Shown piece after piece: positions 43,238 through 51,165 of a DNA stretch of 64,000 bases; position 1 is the first letter of the stretch; each line of letters starts with the position of its first letter. The translations under genes and the position numbers were made by a program. Under the pieces are notes generated by a model that saw only the letters and a list, made by a program, of their open reading frames with translations, searched no databases and had not been told where the DNA came from. Source of the DNA: Bryobacterales bacterium (GTDB lineage Bacteria > Acidobacteriota > Terriglobia > Bryobacterales > Bryobacteraceae); NCBI GenBank assembly GCA_025463005.1, contig JAOAPR010000112.1:1-64000 (forward strand), given 5' to 3'.

Positions 43238-44260
43238 TTGACAACCATGAACATGACGCAGACCGGACCCCGTTTGAGATATCTCGGATTTCTACTCGCA
43301 TTGCCCTTGGCGGCGGGCACAGTTCGTATCATCCAGACGAATAGCGCCGGGGACAATGTCTCCATCATCGATCCTGTGACGAACAAGGTCGTCGGAGAGA
43401 TCCACGGTATTGAGGTAAACCACGGTGCGGCGGCGGCTCCCGACGGAAGCCGCTACTACATCAGTAATGAAGGACAAAGCACGCTGGATATTGTTGACCA
43501 AAAGACCTTAAAGGTCACCAAGAGCATACCCCTCACCGGTCACCCGAACAATATCGCGATCAGTAAAGATGGACGGCGAGTCTATGTCTCCATTGCCGTG
43601 GCGCCGGGCGCTATCGATGTCATCGACACAACCTCCCAGGAGAGGGTCAAGAGCATTCCGGTGAAGGGTGCTGTGCACAATACCTACGTCACACCGGATG
43701 GGAAGTTTGTTGTCAGCGGCTCCATCCAATCCAAAACGATCACTGTGATTGACTCCAAGACCGAGGAGCCCTTATGGTCTCTCACGATGGACCTGGGCAT
43801 TCGTCCCATGGCGTTCGCGACCAATCCAGATGGGAGCACCAAATGGATTTTTGTTCAACTTTCGGCGCTGAACGGATTTGCCGTGGTGGATTTCGCGACC
43901 CGTAAAGAGATCAATCGGATCAAGCTTCCTGCTCTACCCGCGGGAAAGGCCCCCTATCCGGTGGGTGGAAACGAGTCTCACGGGATGGCGGTTACCTCCG
44001 ATGGAAAGATCCTGGTGGTCAACAGCAGATTGAACAGCTCGATCTACTTTTACTCGATCCCGGACTTGAAGCTGGTGGGCAGCACAGAAGTTGGTCGGTC
44101 CCCCGACTGGGTGACGCTCACACCGGACGGCAAGACAGCTTATGTGGCCAACGCCGCATCCAACTCGGTATCGGTGGTCGATATCAAGTCCATGAAAGAG
44201 GTCACACGCATTCCCGTTGGCGAGGTTCCGAAGCGGAACATAACGGCGGTGCTCCCCTAA
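43238..44260 (+). CDS. YVTN/YncE-type beta-propeller protein
   Basis: A 340-residue exported seven-bladed propeller: signal peptide (FLLALPLAAG), then repeats of the form VSIIDPVTNKVVGEI, LDIVDQKTLKVTKSIPLTG, PDGKTAYVANAASNSVSVVDI. Such proteins bind partners or cofactors and often sit next to quinoproteins; no catalytic residues are recognisable. TTG 43238 has AGGAG 4 bases upstream; an ATG at 43247 is the alternative. Confidence 0.85.
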   Translation: MTTMNMTQTGPRLRYLGFLLALPLAAGTVRIIQTNSAGDNVSIIDPVTNKVVGEIHGIEVNHGAAAAPDGSRYYISNEGQSTLDIVDQKTLKVTKSIPLTGHPNNIAISKDGRRVYVSIAVAPGAIDVIDTTSQERVKSIPVKGAVHNTYVTPDGKFVVSGSIQSKTITVIDSKTEEPLWSLTMDLGIRPMAFATNPDGSTKWIFVQLSALNGFAVVDFATRKEINRIKLPALPAGKAPYPVGGNESHGMAVTSDGKILVVNSRLNSSIYFYSIPDLKLVGSTEVGRSPDWVTLTPDGKTAYVANAASNSVSVVDIKSMKEVTRIPVGEVPKRNITAVLP

Positions 44261-44272
44261 GGCTGCCCACTA

Positions 44273-45463
44273 TCAAGCGTTGTTGACTCTCTTGCCGCCC
44301 ATCACGACCGCATACGGTACCAGTTTACGGTGGCCCGTGCGTCGGGTCTTATAGTTATCTACGAAATCGAAGTCGCCTTCCCGAAGGTCGAACACGGCTA
44401 CGTCTGCGATCGCACCAGTCCGGAGCGTGCCATAGCTTCTTAGCTCCGGAATTGCGCGCGCCGCGTTGGTTGTCGCACGAGCGATCACCTGGTCGACCGG
44501 CATTCCGAGTAAGAGGAACTTCGACAGGACATTCGGCAGATTAATGACTTGATCCGTCAGCCCCGCTGCCGTCAAGTCGGACGAAATGGTATCGGGCAGG
44601 AATCCTTGTTGAATGGCGCGCTCCGCCACCTCCCAGGTCCAGTGAGCAGTCCGGCCGTTGCCAACATCGAACAGAATCCCGCGGCGCCTCGCGTCAAGGA
44701 CTTGCGGCAGGACGCGGCCATTGTCATCCAGCATGCCGTGTGGCGCGGGAGCATACATATGGGTGACGATGTCGCCCGGCCGGAGCAGCGCGAGGATGCC
44801 CGGAAGGGGTGACGCGGTGTCGCCGACGTGGACCATGATGGGAATCTTCAACGGATCCGCTACTTGTCGAGCGCGACGAACCGCTTCCAGATCGTGCTCT
44901 CCCGCGACAGAACGCGAAAGCCGGGCCTTGATTCCGACGATCCAATCGCGCGAGCGCTCAACAGCGCGCCGAGCCGCGGGAACGTCGGCTTTATCGATAT
45001 CCAGCAACTCGGTCCCACCATCCGCCAGGCCGCGACCTGAAATGTTCAAGAGAATCCGCACGCGGTTGGGTGCGTTTTGCGCGACTTTTATCAATTCATC
45101 CACGTTCAGGGCGCCGCGTGAGCCGCCATCGACCTGAGACGTGACACCAGTCGAGAGACACTGTGCTGGCGTTAGTTCCTTCTCGGCAACATGAGTGTGG
45201 ATGTCGATGAGCCCAGGGGTCACCAGCTTGCCACCGGCTTCGATTACCTCCGCGGCAGAGGACGAGGCGATATTCGGGCGGATCGCGACGATCTTACCGC
45301 CGCGAATGGCGACGTCGGCCACGCGGTCGATGCGCTGCGCGGCATCCAGAACGCGTCCACCTTTTATGACCAAGTCATATTCCGCGGCGAATAACTGCGG
45401 GGCTCGGTTGAGCAAAATTGGAGCGGCGGCACTGGCGCGGAGAAGCTGGCGGCGAGTCAACAT
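44273..45463 (-). CDS. Tat-exported amidohydrolase (dihydroorotase-like)
   Basis: A 396-residue metal-dependent hydrolase. The N-terminus TRRQLLRASAAAPILL is a twin-arginine signal. Metal ligands: H89 and H91 (GLIDIHTH), carboxylated-lysine position K179 (GIKARLS), histidines in IMVHVGD and IVTHMYAP and the aspartate in SSDLTA. Related proteins (EF_0837/AHA_3915-like amidohydrolases) have poorly known substrates, sometimes N-acylated amino acids. I use the ATG at 45463, which starts the Tat signal; an ATG at 45499 adds 12 residues and crowds the divergent gene. Confidence 0.85.
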   Translation of the reverse strand: MLTRRQLLRASAAAPILLNRAPQLFAAEYDLVIKGGRVLDAAQRIDRVADVAIRGGKIVAIRPNIASSSAAEVIEAGGKLVTPGLIDIHTHVAEKELTPAQCLSTGVTSQVDGGSRGALNVDELIKVAQNAPNRVRILLNISGRGLADGGTELLDIDKADVPAARRAVERSRDWIVGIKARLSRSVAGEHDLEAVRRARQVADPLKIPIMVHVGDTASPLPGILALLRPGDIVTHMYAPAPHGMLDDNGRVLPQVLDARRRGILFDVGNGRTAHWTWEVAERAIQQGFLPDTISSDLTAAGLTDQVINLPNVLSKFLLLGMPVDQVIARATTNAARAIPELRSYGTLRTGAIADVAVFDLREGDFDFVDNYKTRRTGHRKLVPYAVVMGGKRVNNA

Positions 45464-45506
45464 TGACGGGGTCCCAGCGAAGTATACACCAAACGGCATT
45501 TAGTGT

Positions 45507-45512
45507 ATTCTT
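45507..45512 (+). promoter_or_regulatory. -10-like hexamer next to start codon
   Basis: TATTCT lies 6 bases before the ATG at 45519; no -35 match at 16-18 bases. Confidence 0.25.
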
Positions 45513-45518
45513 CCCACC

Positions 45519-46959
45519 ATGAAGCGATTCCTTCTCTTCGGGTGTATGATCTCAGGCCTGCTGGCGGCGCCTGCGCTCGCGCAGGGAAGCGCGCGGGCGA
45601 GCAACATGGACCTGGTGGGCTACAGCGACCTGCAAACCCGAAGCGCGTATCAGCCCGTTATCCAAAAGCAGGGAGCACGCTGGATCGCCTACATCGGGCA
45701 CCACGGCGGCGAGCAGCTTAACCCGCTTACAGGGAAGACCGAGCCGAACGGGACTTCGGTTGTCGACGTCACCGATCCCCGCCATCCGGTGTACCTTGCG
45801 CACATCCCAGGAGAACCGAAGGACCGCACAGGAGAAGCCGGCGGAGCTTCGATGGTTCGCGTGTGCAGCGGCAACGATCTGCCCCATGCCGGAAAAGACA
45901 GGTTTTATATGTTACGCAGTTATGGCAACAGCGCCCACGAAATGTGGGATGTCACTGATCCTGCGAAACCCAACCGCTTTGAACGTCATCGTGAGCGGCC
46001 TTCAAGACACGCATAAGAGTTGGTGGGAATGCGACACCGGCATCGCGTACCTGGTCTCCGGTGTTCTCGGGTGGCGCACCTCGCGCATGGCGCAGATCTA
46101 CGATCTGAGCGATCCCGCCAAGCCGGTCTTCATTCGGAATTTCGGCTTGCCCGGACAGCAGCCTGGCGCCAAAGGGCCGGCCCCCGGTGGCCTGCATGGA
46201 CCCGTATCGACCGGACCGAAGGGCAATCGCGTGTACTTCGCCTATGACAACTCACGGGACGGCGTGATCGAGATCGTCGATCGGCAAAAGCTATTGACCG
46301 GGCCGGGCGAGCCCACCGATGAAAACCTGCGCGCTCCCGTGATTGCCAGGGTCGATTTGCCGGCCGACATGGGCGCGCACAACGTGTTTCCGATGCTTCG
46401 CATGGCACTCCCCGAATTCGCCAAACAAAGGGACGGCAAGGTGAAGGATTTCCTCGTGCTCATCGGCGAAACAGTTGCCAACGAATGTCAGGAAAATCGG
46501 CAAATGTTGCGGATCTTCGACATCAGCACGGAATCGAAACCGGTCGGTGTGTCGACCTGGACGGTCCCGGAGGACAGCGGGAACTTCTGCACCGCAGGGG
46601 GACGGTTCGGCATGCATTCCTCGAACGAGAATTTCACGCCGGTGTACTACAATCGCGTGGTGTTTATCGCGCATTTCAACGCGGGGGTACGCGCACTCGA
46701 CATCCGCGATCCATACCGCCTGAAGGAGATCGGGTATTACATTCCCGCGGTTACTGACAAGACCGACCAGCGATGCACCGGGCAAGGCCGCGGACAAGGT
46801 GATGATCAGCATTGCAAAACCGCGATTCAGACGAACAACGTCGAAGTGGATGATCGGGGCTACATCTATGCAGTCGATCGCGCTAATACCGGCATGCACA
46901 TCCTGGAGCTGACCGGCGCGGCTCGACAAGTAGCCGATTTCACCAAAGCGGCGCGGTGA
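45519..46959 (+). pseudogene. LVIVD-repeat exported beta-propeller protein, broken by a 1-base frameshift
   Basis: Two frames together encode one protein of about 479 residues. The first frame (45519-46016) gives a signal peptide and QNP-like blades (GTSVVDVTDPRHPVYLAHI, WDVTDPAKP) and then ends in unrelated residues. The protein continues in the next frame from about 45970 (TALNVIVSGLQDTHKSWW, MAQIYDLSDPAKPVFIRNF, GVRALDIRDPYRLKEIGYY) to 46959. Removing one C from the CCC at 45969-45971 restores DPAKPTALNVIVSG, and the total (1441 bases) then becomes a multiple of three. The rest shows no decay, so a sequencing/assembly error or a very recent mutation is likely. Confidence 0.85.
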
Positions 46960-46971
46960 CTCCGGATCCCG

Positions 46972-47736
46972 TCACTTACCCGGCAGGTGCTCCACGTCCT
47001 TGTTGTTTTCGTTGCAGATGAATTCCAGCAGTTCCGTATCCGGCAGCAGGTGCACGTCTTGAGTCACGGTCCAGGGCCTGGTGTAAGCTTTGGAGTCGTC
47101 GATGGTGATTTGAAGGTCCATGTGCCCGAAGTCGCGTCGCCGGAAGCGTTCGATCACATGCAAGGCGTCGGTGGAAGGCCGGCCTAACTGGTCCAGCCAA
47201 GCCTTGCCATTGAACCCCTTCGTGTCCACAACAAGCGTATCGCCCTCCCACTTCCCTACCGAGTAACCCATCCAGGACGGATTGGTGTCGGGCGCCACCT
47301 CGCGGCCATCCAGAAAAATCTGCCGCCAGAGATTGAAGGCTTCATACGCGATCACGATGAAGCGTGGCGTCTGAACGATCTTCCACGGCGCGGGAGCAGC
47401 GTCGATCTTGGGCACGCCTTGGGGCAGGCAGTTGGCGTCCGGGTCTTCCTTGGAATGCGATCCGTCGATGCGCTGCTCGAACACCGCCTTGGCCCACGGC
47501 TGATAGGGAACTTGATCCGGTTTGAGGTCGACGGCAATATCGCGAAGGTACTTGTTGGCGTTCGGTTCCCACACACCCGACAAGTCCGGCGTTCGGTCGG
47601 GCAAGCGCGGCGCGGGCGCGGAAAGATTCGCCTTGCCGTCCGGCGTGCGTGGAATGGGCGCCGGCGGGACTTTGGTCCACTGCGCCCAAAGCGGCATGGA
47701 CATCATCATCAGGAATACGGCCATTCGTAGTTGCAT
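46972..47736 (-). CDS. Secreted WEGD-family protein (copy 3)
   Basis: A 254-residue exported protein giving the clearest family consensus: signal peptide ending LWAQ, PIPRTPDGKANLSAPAPR, TPDLSGVWEPN, ANCLPQGVPKIDAAPAPWKI, IVIAYEAFNLWRQIFLDGRE, WMGYSVGKWEGDTLVVDTKG, WLDQLGRPSTDALHVIERF, RRRDFGHMDLQITIDD, LLPDTELLEFICNENNKD. Most similar to copy 5. No known catalytic motif; the conserved W-E-G-D, D-x-x-F-x-x-x-W and E-R-F-x-R positions could form an active site (inference). It lies 10 bases behind the GlcG-like gene, same strand. Confidence 0.83.
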   Translation of the reverse strand: MQLRMAVFLMMMSMPLWAQWTKVPPAPIPRTPDGKANLSAPAPRLPDRTPDLSGVWEPNANKYLRDIAVDLKPDQVPYQPWAKAVFEQRIDGSHSKEDPDANCLPQGVPKIDAAPAPWKIVQTPRFIVIAYEAFNLWRQIFLDGREVAPDTNPSWMGYSVGKWEGDTLVVDTKGFNGKAWLDQLGRPSTDALHVIERFRRRDFGHMDLQITIDDSKAYTRPWTVTQDVHLLPDTELLEFICNENNKDVEHLPGK

Positions 47737-47746
47737 TAAGACCTCA

Positions 47747-48238
47747 CTATTTCAAAAGCTCCGCCACCTTCGCGATGCCTGCTTTCGCACACGCATCATC
47801 GGTCTCCTGGCTGGACCCCGAGCTGCCGACGCCTCCGATTGTGTCGTTGCCCACCTGGATGGGCACACCCCCGCCCAATGCCAGGATGTCCGCGATGTCA
47901 CGCTGCGCCGCGTACGCCGGATCGCTCGTGCGTTTCTGAAACTCGAGCGTAGTGGTGCGGAACATGCGCGCCGTGTAGGCCTTGCGACGGGCCATGTCCG
48001 CCTGCTGGGCAGTGGCCTGTTCATCGCGCAGGATCACCATCACCTGGCCTGCCCGGTCGACGACGGCCACCGCGGTATTGAAGCCTTTTGACTTGCACGC
48101 CGCGAGCGCTGCTTCGGCGATCATCTTTGCCATGGGCAGTGACAGATTGCGCTGGGTAATTAAACCTTGCGGGGTCGCCGGGACCGACGCTACTACGGCC
48201 AAGGCAATTCCCACCCAGGTTTTCAATGTGTAGGACAT
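47747..48238 (-). CDS. GlcG/HbpS-family heme-binding-like protein, exported
   Basis: A 163-residue protein with a signal peptide (VGIALAVVASVPATPQG) before a DUF336/GlcG-HbpS domain: NLSLPMAKMIAEAALAACKSKG, TAVAVVDRAGQVMVILRDEQ, ALGGGVPIQVGNDTIGGVG, GSSQETDDACAKAGIAKV. HbpS is an extracellular heme-degrading sensor partner; many GlcG proteins accompany oxidoreductases. It shares a 39-base divergent promoter gap with the acetyltransferase gene. Confidence 0.9.
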   Translation of the reverse strand: MSYTLKTWVGIALAVVASVPATPQGLITQRNLSLPMAKMIAEAALAACKSKGFNTAVAVVDRAGQVMVILRDEQATAQQADMARRKAYTARMFRTTTLEFQKRTSDPAYAAQRDIADILALGGGVPIQVGNDTIGGVGSSGSSQETDDACAKAGIAKVAELLK

Positions 48239-48262
48239 CGCACCTCCAATCGGCTGAATGAT

Positions 48263-48268
48263 TATACT
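48263..48268 (+). promoter_or_regulatory. -10-like hexamer in the divergent gap
   Basis: TATACT lies 9 bases before the ATG at 48278 in the 39-base gap between divergent genes; no -35 match at 16-18 bases. Confidence 0.3.
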
Positions 48269-48277
48269 CGCTTCACA

Positions 48278-48796
48278 ATGGAGTTGGCCGTGCTACAACT
48301 CGTATCTGAAATCATGGAACGCCTCACTGAAGTCAGTGTCCGCCCTGCGACGCTCGATGACGCCGAATTCCTGGTTCGCGGCAATGCGCAGCTGGCTCTT
48401 GAAACCGAAAATCTTTCTCTCGACATGGATCGCCTGCGCAGCGGAGTCCATGCCGTGTTCGAAGATCCTGCGCGCGGATTCTATCTGATCGCGGAAGTTA
48501 ACGGCACGCGCGTTGGCCAGATGATGATCACCTACGAGTGGTCCGACTGGCGCAGTGGCGTGTTCTGGTGGATCCAAAGCGTGTACGTCTTACCTGAGCT
48601 GCGACGCCGCGGCGTCTTTCGCGCCCTCTATGGTCGAGTAGAAGAGCTCGCGCGCCAGCAAGGCACCGTATGCGGGCTGCGCCTGTATGTTGACGTCCAC
48701 AACGAGCGGGCCCAGGCGACGTATCGCCGCTGCGGTATGCATGAAAGCGCGTACCGCCTGTTTGAAGTCGACAACGTCCTACCCCGGCAAGGGTGA
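48278..48796 (+). CDS. GNAT family N-acetyltransferase
   Basis: A 172-residue single GNAT domain: VSVRPATLDDAEFLV at the N-terminus, WWIQSVYVLPELRRRGVFRAL as the acetyl-CoA pyrophosphate loop (Q/RxxGxG/A form RRRGVF) and LYVDVHNERAQATYRRCGM at the end. Start at 48278 or 48314; neither has a clear ribosome-binding site. Substrate unknown. It is a cytosolic protein in a row of exported ones. Confidence 0.87.
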   Translation: MELAVLQLVSEIMERLTEVSVRPATLDDAEFLVRGNAQLALETENLSLDMDRLRSGVHAVFEDPARGFYLIAEVNGTRVGQMMITYEWSDWRSGVFWWIQSVYVLPELRRRGVFRALYGRVEELARQQGTVCGLRLYVDVHNERAQATYRRCGMHESAYRLFEVDNVLPRQG

Positions 48797-48806
48797 TAAC
48801 TGCGTG

Positions 48807-49592
48807 CTACTTGGCGTCGCCGAGTCCTTCCGGGCACGCGAACTCCCGAAGCTCGTCGTTTCCCGATGTCGCCTTTCGATAGGTTTTAACGGTTTGCCAA
48901 GGCTTGGTGAGTGCTTTGGGATCAGTGACGGTGATCCGATCCTCCAAAAGGCCGGGACTGGTAAACCGGATGCGCTCCTTGATCGTCATCGCGTCGCTAT
49001 GCGGCGAGAAACCTTCGATGAACGAGTTCTCGTGCAGCGCGACCGTGTCTACAACCAGCGTGTCGCCTTCCCAGTGACCCGTCGAGTAACCAGCATAAGT
49101 GGGATCATCCAGAACCTTCTGGGTAGGCTTGCGCCCGTCCAGGTAAACACGCCGCAACGCGTCGTTCAGCTCGCTAAAGAAGGTGATCTTGTCCTTGGTC
49201 TGCATGACTTCCATCCCGTACGCCATGCTCATCATCGCCGGCATCCCGGGCGGCAGGCACTTGGCGGTGTTGTCGTACTCCGAGGAACCAGCCATGCGCG
49301 ATTTCCGGATCACTTCCCACTTCGCCATGTACTCGGGTGTAAGCGACGGAGCATCCGGTGAACGCCCCTGTGAGCCATCCGCGAGCGGCGCCGACTGGGC
49401 GGGTCGTGGCGGCGGGCCTTTCTCTTTTCCTGTAGCCGCAGGCCCCTTTCCCGCGGCAGGCGCTTGCGGAACGGCGGCCGCACCGAACGGATTAAGCGGA
49501 TAGTAGACGCCGGAAAAATCCGGCGTGGCCTGAGCGTAGAGCGCGGGAATCGCCAGGCTTAACAAAGACAGGATTGATTTCCGGATCGTCAT
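48807..49592 (-). CDS. Secreted WEGD-family protein (copy 4)
   Basis: A 261-residue exported member. Signal peptide MTIRKSILSLLSLAIPALYAQ, TPDFSGVYYP, then a Pro/Ala/Gly/Lys-rich linker (about 40-75), AKCLPPGMPAM, TFFSELNDALRRVYLDGRK, GYSTGHWEGDTLVVDTVAL, TIKERIRFTSPGLLEDRITV and ELREFACPEG. ATG 49592 has GAGGA 4 bases upstream; the frame is open further upstream but runs over the DUF6152 gene. It follows that gene by 14 bases, repeating the arrangement seen at 28631-29894. Confidence 0.83.
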   Translation of the reverse strand: MTIRKSILSLLSLAIPALYAQATPDFSGVYYPLNPFGAAAVPQAPAAGKGPAATGKEKGPPPRPAQSAPLADGSQGRSPDAPSLTPEYMAKWEVIRKSRMAGSSEYDNTAKCLPPGMPAMMSMAYGMEVMQTKDKITFFSELNDALRRVYLDGRKPTQKVLDDPTYAGYSTGHWEGDTLVVDTVALHENSFIEGFSPHSDAMTIKERIRFTSPGLLEDRITVTDPKALTKPWQTVKTYRKATSGNDELREFACPEGLGDAK

Positions 49593-49606
49593 AAGGTCCT
49601 CAGCGC

Positions 49607-49999
49607 CTATTGTGTAGGAGGCGGCGCGTTCGGAAGAATCGTGCCATCCGCCTTCGTCACGCGGGCAACCAGACCCGTTTTCGAGCCGTCCCTCGCGGGG
49701 CTCATGTCGACAGTTATCGTCTCGCCCGGCTTGAGCGAGCTCTTCGTCCAGCCGGCGCGGAGCAGCACTCCTGGCGCACGACCCTCCACAGCCCAATCTA
49801 CTTTCGCTCCCTTGCCATCGTCGACCGTCAGGAGCACCCACGTATGCGGATTCCTCCACTGAAAATCCTTGACGACTCCTGTGATCGTGATGACCTTAGT
49901 CACCTCGAATGCCACGTTGCTGTGGTGTGCCAAGCCTGGCGACGGATCGAAGAGCGCCGCCCCAAGCACGGCCGAAAGAGCGATGAAATGTGCCCGCAT
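49607..49999 (-). CDS. DUF6152 family secreted protein (copy 2)
   Basis: A 130-residue exported protein: signal peptide (IALSAVLGAALFDPSPGLA), then HHSNVAFEVTKVITITGVVK, WRNPHTWVLLTVDDGKG, APGVLLRAGWTKSSLKPGE and VDMSPARDGSKTG. It aligns along its length with the copy at 29460, and shares HH, NPHxWV, RxGxTKSSLK and DGS. It sits between WEGD copies 5 (upstream) and 4 (downstream), all minus strand, so the three probably form one transcription unit (43- and 14-base gaps). Confidence 0.85.
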   Translation of the reverse strand: MRAHFIALSAVLGAALFDPSPGLAHHSNVAFEVTKVITITGVVKDFQWRNPHTWVLLTVDDGKGAKVDWAVEGRAPGVLLRAGWTKSSLKPGETITVDMSPARDGSKTGLVARVTKADGTILPNAPPPTQ

Positions 50000-50042
50000 C
50001 GTCGTTCACCCCCAAAAAGTCTTCTGTAGCATATCAGGACGT

Positions 50043-51107
50043 TTACTGCTTCCGCACGGCCTTTCGATCATTATCTCCGCCATGGTAGATGAACCCCGTG
50101 ATCCTGTCCTGGGGATCCCGCGCGAATTCGATCCAGTCTCCGTTCGTGCGCGATACGAAGACGGTCTCCGATTTAGCCGCCAGCGGTAGCTTGAGGGGGT
50201 TCGCGCCTTCCTGCAGGAACAGCAGATCGCCGTCGAATGTGATCGCGGCGGGGCGCCCCGGTGCGTACTCGTAAGTCCCCACATACCGCGAGAGGACGTT
50301 GGGCGCAAGGCTGGTTATTTCCGTTCCTCCGAGCATATGCGGGACGGAGCGGTCATTCTCGCACACGCTCTCCAGAAGGTCGGTGTCGGGCGTCAACGTT
50401 TTGTCCATCCTGAACGAAAACGGTCTTGTAAACGCCTTTGGATCGTCGATGGTCATCTCCAGATCCATGTGTCCGAAATCGCGGCGCCGAAAACGTTCGG
50501 TAATATGAAGAGCTTCCGTGTGAGGATGGCCTTCGATGTCAAGCCAGCTTCTGTCATTGAAGCCCGCGGTATCGACCACCAGCGTGTCTCGATCCCAATG
50601 CCCCACCGAGTATCCCATCCAGGCGGGGTTGGGGTCTTTGGGAAGCTCACGGCCATCAGTGAAGATCGTTCGATGAACGCTATTGGTGGTGCCCTGATAC
50701 AGAATCACGATCACTCCAGGGCTTTGAATGAACCGCGCCAAGTCAACCATGTGGTAGTACGCGAAGGGGTCAGGCAGGCAATTCGCCCGCGGCGCGTCCT
50801 TCCCCATATCACGGACGCGCTGCTGGTAGAGTGCCTCCGCCCATGGCTGAATATCGCTGGGCTTCAGGTCTCTTGCAACATTCCGATCGTAACTACCCGC
50901 CCCGGGTCCTCGCCAGACGCCGGACAGATCCGGCTTACCATCCGGAGTGCGCGGTGAGGGCGCGGAAAGATTCGGCCTGCCGTCCGCCGTTCGCGGAATT
51001 CCAGGGGTCGGATAGTCGAGCCACTGCGCCGGGGCCTGCGTGGAGAGTAAGAACGCGATGCCTGTTGCACTCCAGAGTCTCCAGCCGATGTTGTGCTTCT
51101 TCGACAT
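50043..51107 (-). CDS. Secreted WEGD-family protein with extra C-terminal domain (copy 5)
   Basis: A 354-residue exported protein. Family core as in copy 3 (PGIPRTADGRPNLSAPSPR, PDLSGVW, RANCLPDPFAY, VIVILYQGTTNSVHRTIFTD, WMGYSVGHWDRDTLVVDTAG, RRRDFGHMDLEMTIDD, LLESVCEND), but the W-E-G-D motif is W-D-R-D. About 85 extra C-terminal residues (from VLSRYVGTYEYAPGRPAAI) look like a beta-rich domain of the kind fused to some beta-lactamase-like hydrolases. First gene of the 51107-48807 group. Confidence 0.82.
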   Translation of the reverse strand: MSKKHNIGWRLWSATGIAFLLSTQAPAQWLDYPTPGIPRTADGRPNLSAPSPRTPDGKPDLSGVWRGPGAGSYDRNVARDLKPSDIQPWAEALYQQRVRDMGKDAPRANCLPDPFAYYHMVDLARFIQSPGVIVILYQGTTNSVHRTIFTDGRELPKDPNPAWMGYSVGHWDRDTLVVDTAGFNDRSWLDIEGHPHTEALHITERFRRRDFGHMDLEMTIDDPKAFTRPFSFRMDKTLTPDTDLLESVCENDRSVPHMLGGTEITSLAPNVLSRYVGTYEYAPGRPAAITFDGDLLFLQEGANPLKLPLAAKSETVFVSRTNGDWIEFARDPQDRITGFIYHGGDNDRKAVRKQ

Positions 51108-51152
51108 AATCTGGATTCACCCCTTTCAGAGTGTAACGCCACGTTTATTCGG

Positions 51153-51158
51153 TATTCT
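51153..51158 (+). promoter_or_regulatory. -10-like hexamer next to start codon
   Basis: TATTCT lies 7 bases before the ATG at 51166; no -35 match at 16-18 bases. AGGG also lies just before the ATG. Confidence 0.25.
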
Positions 51159-51165
51159 CAGGGCA

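Noticed and set aside
45760-45968. The 5' part of the second LVIVD frame as an independent N-terminus starting at 45760
   Set aside because: Residues before about 45970 in that frame are low-complexity shadow of the first frame; the real N-terminus with a signal peptide is at 45519.
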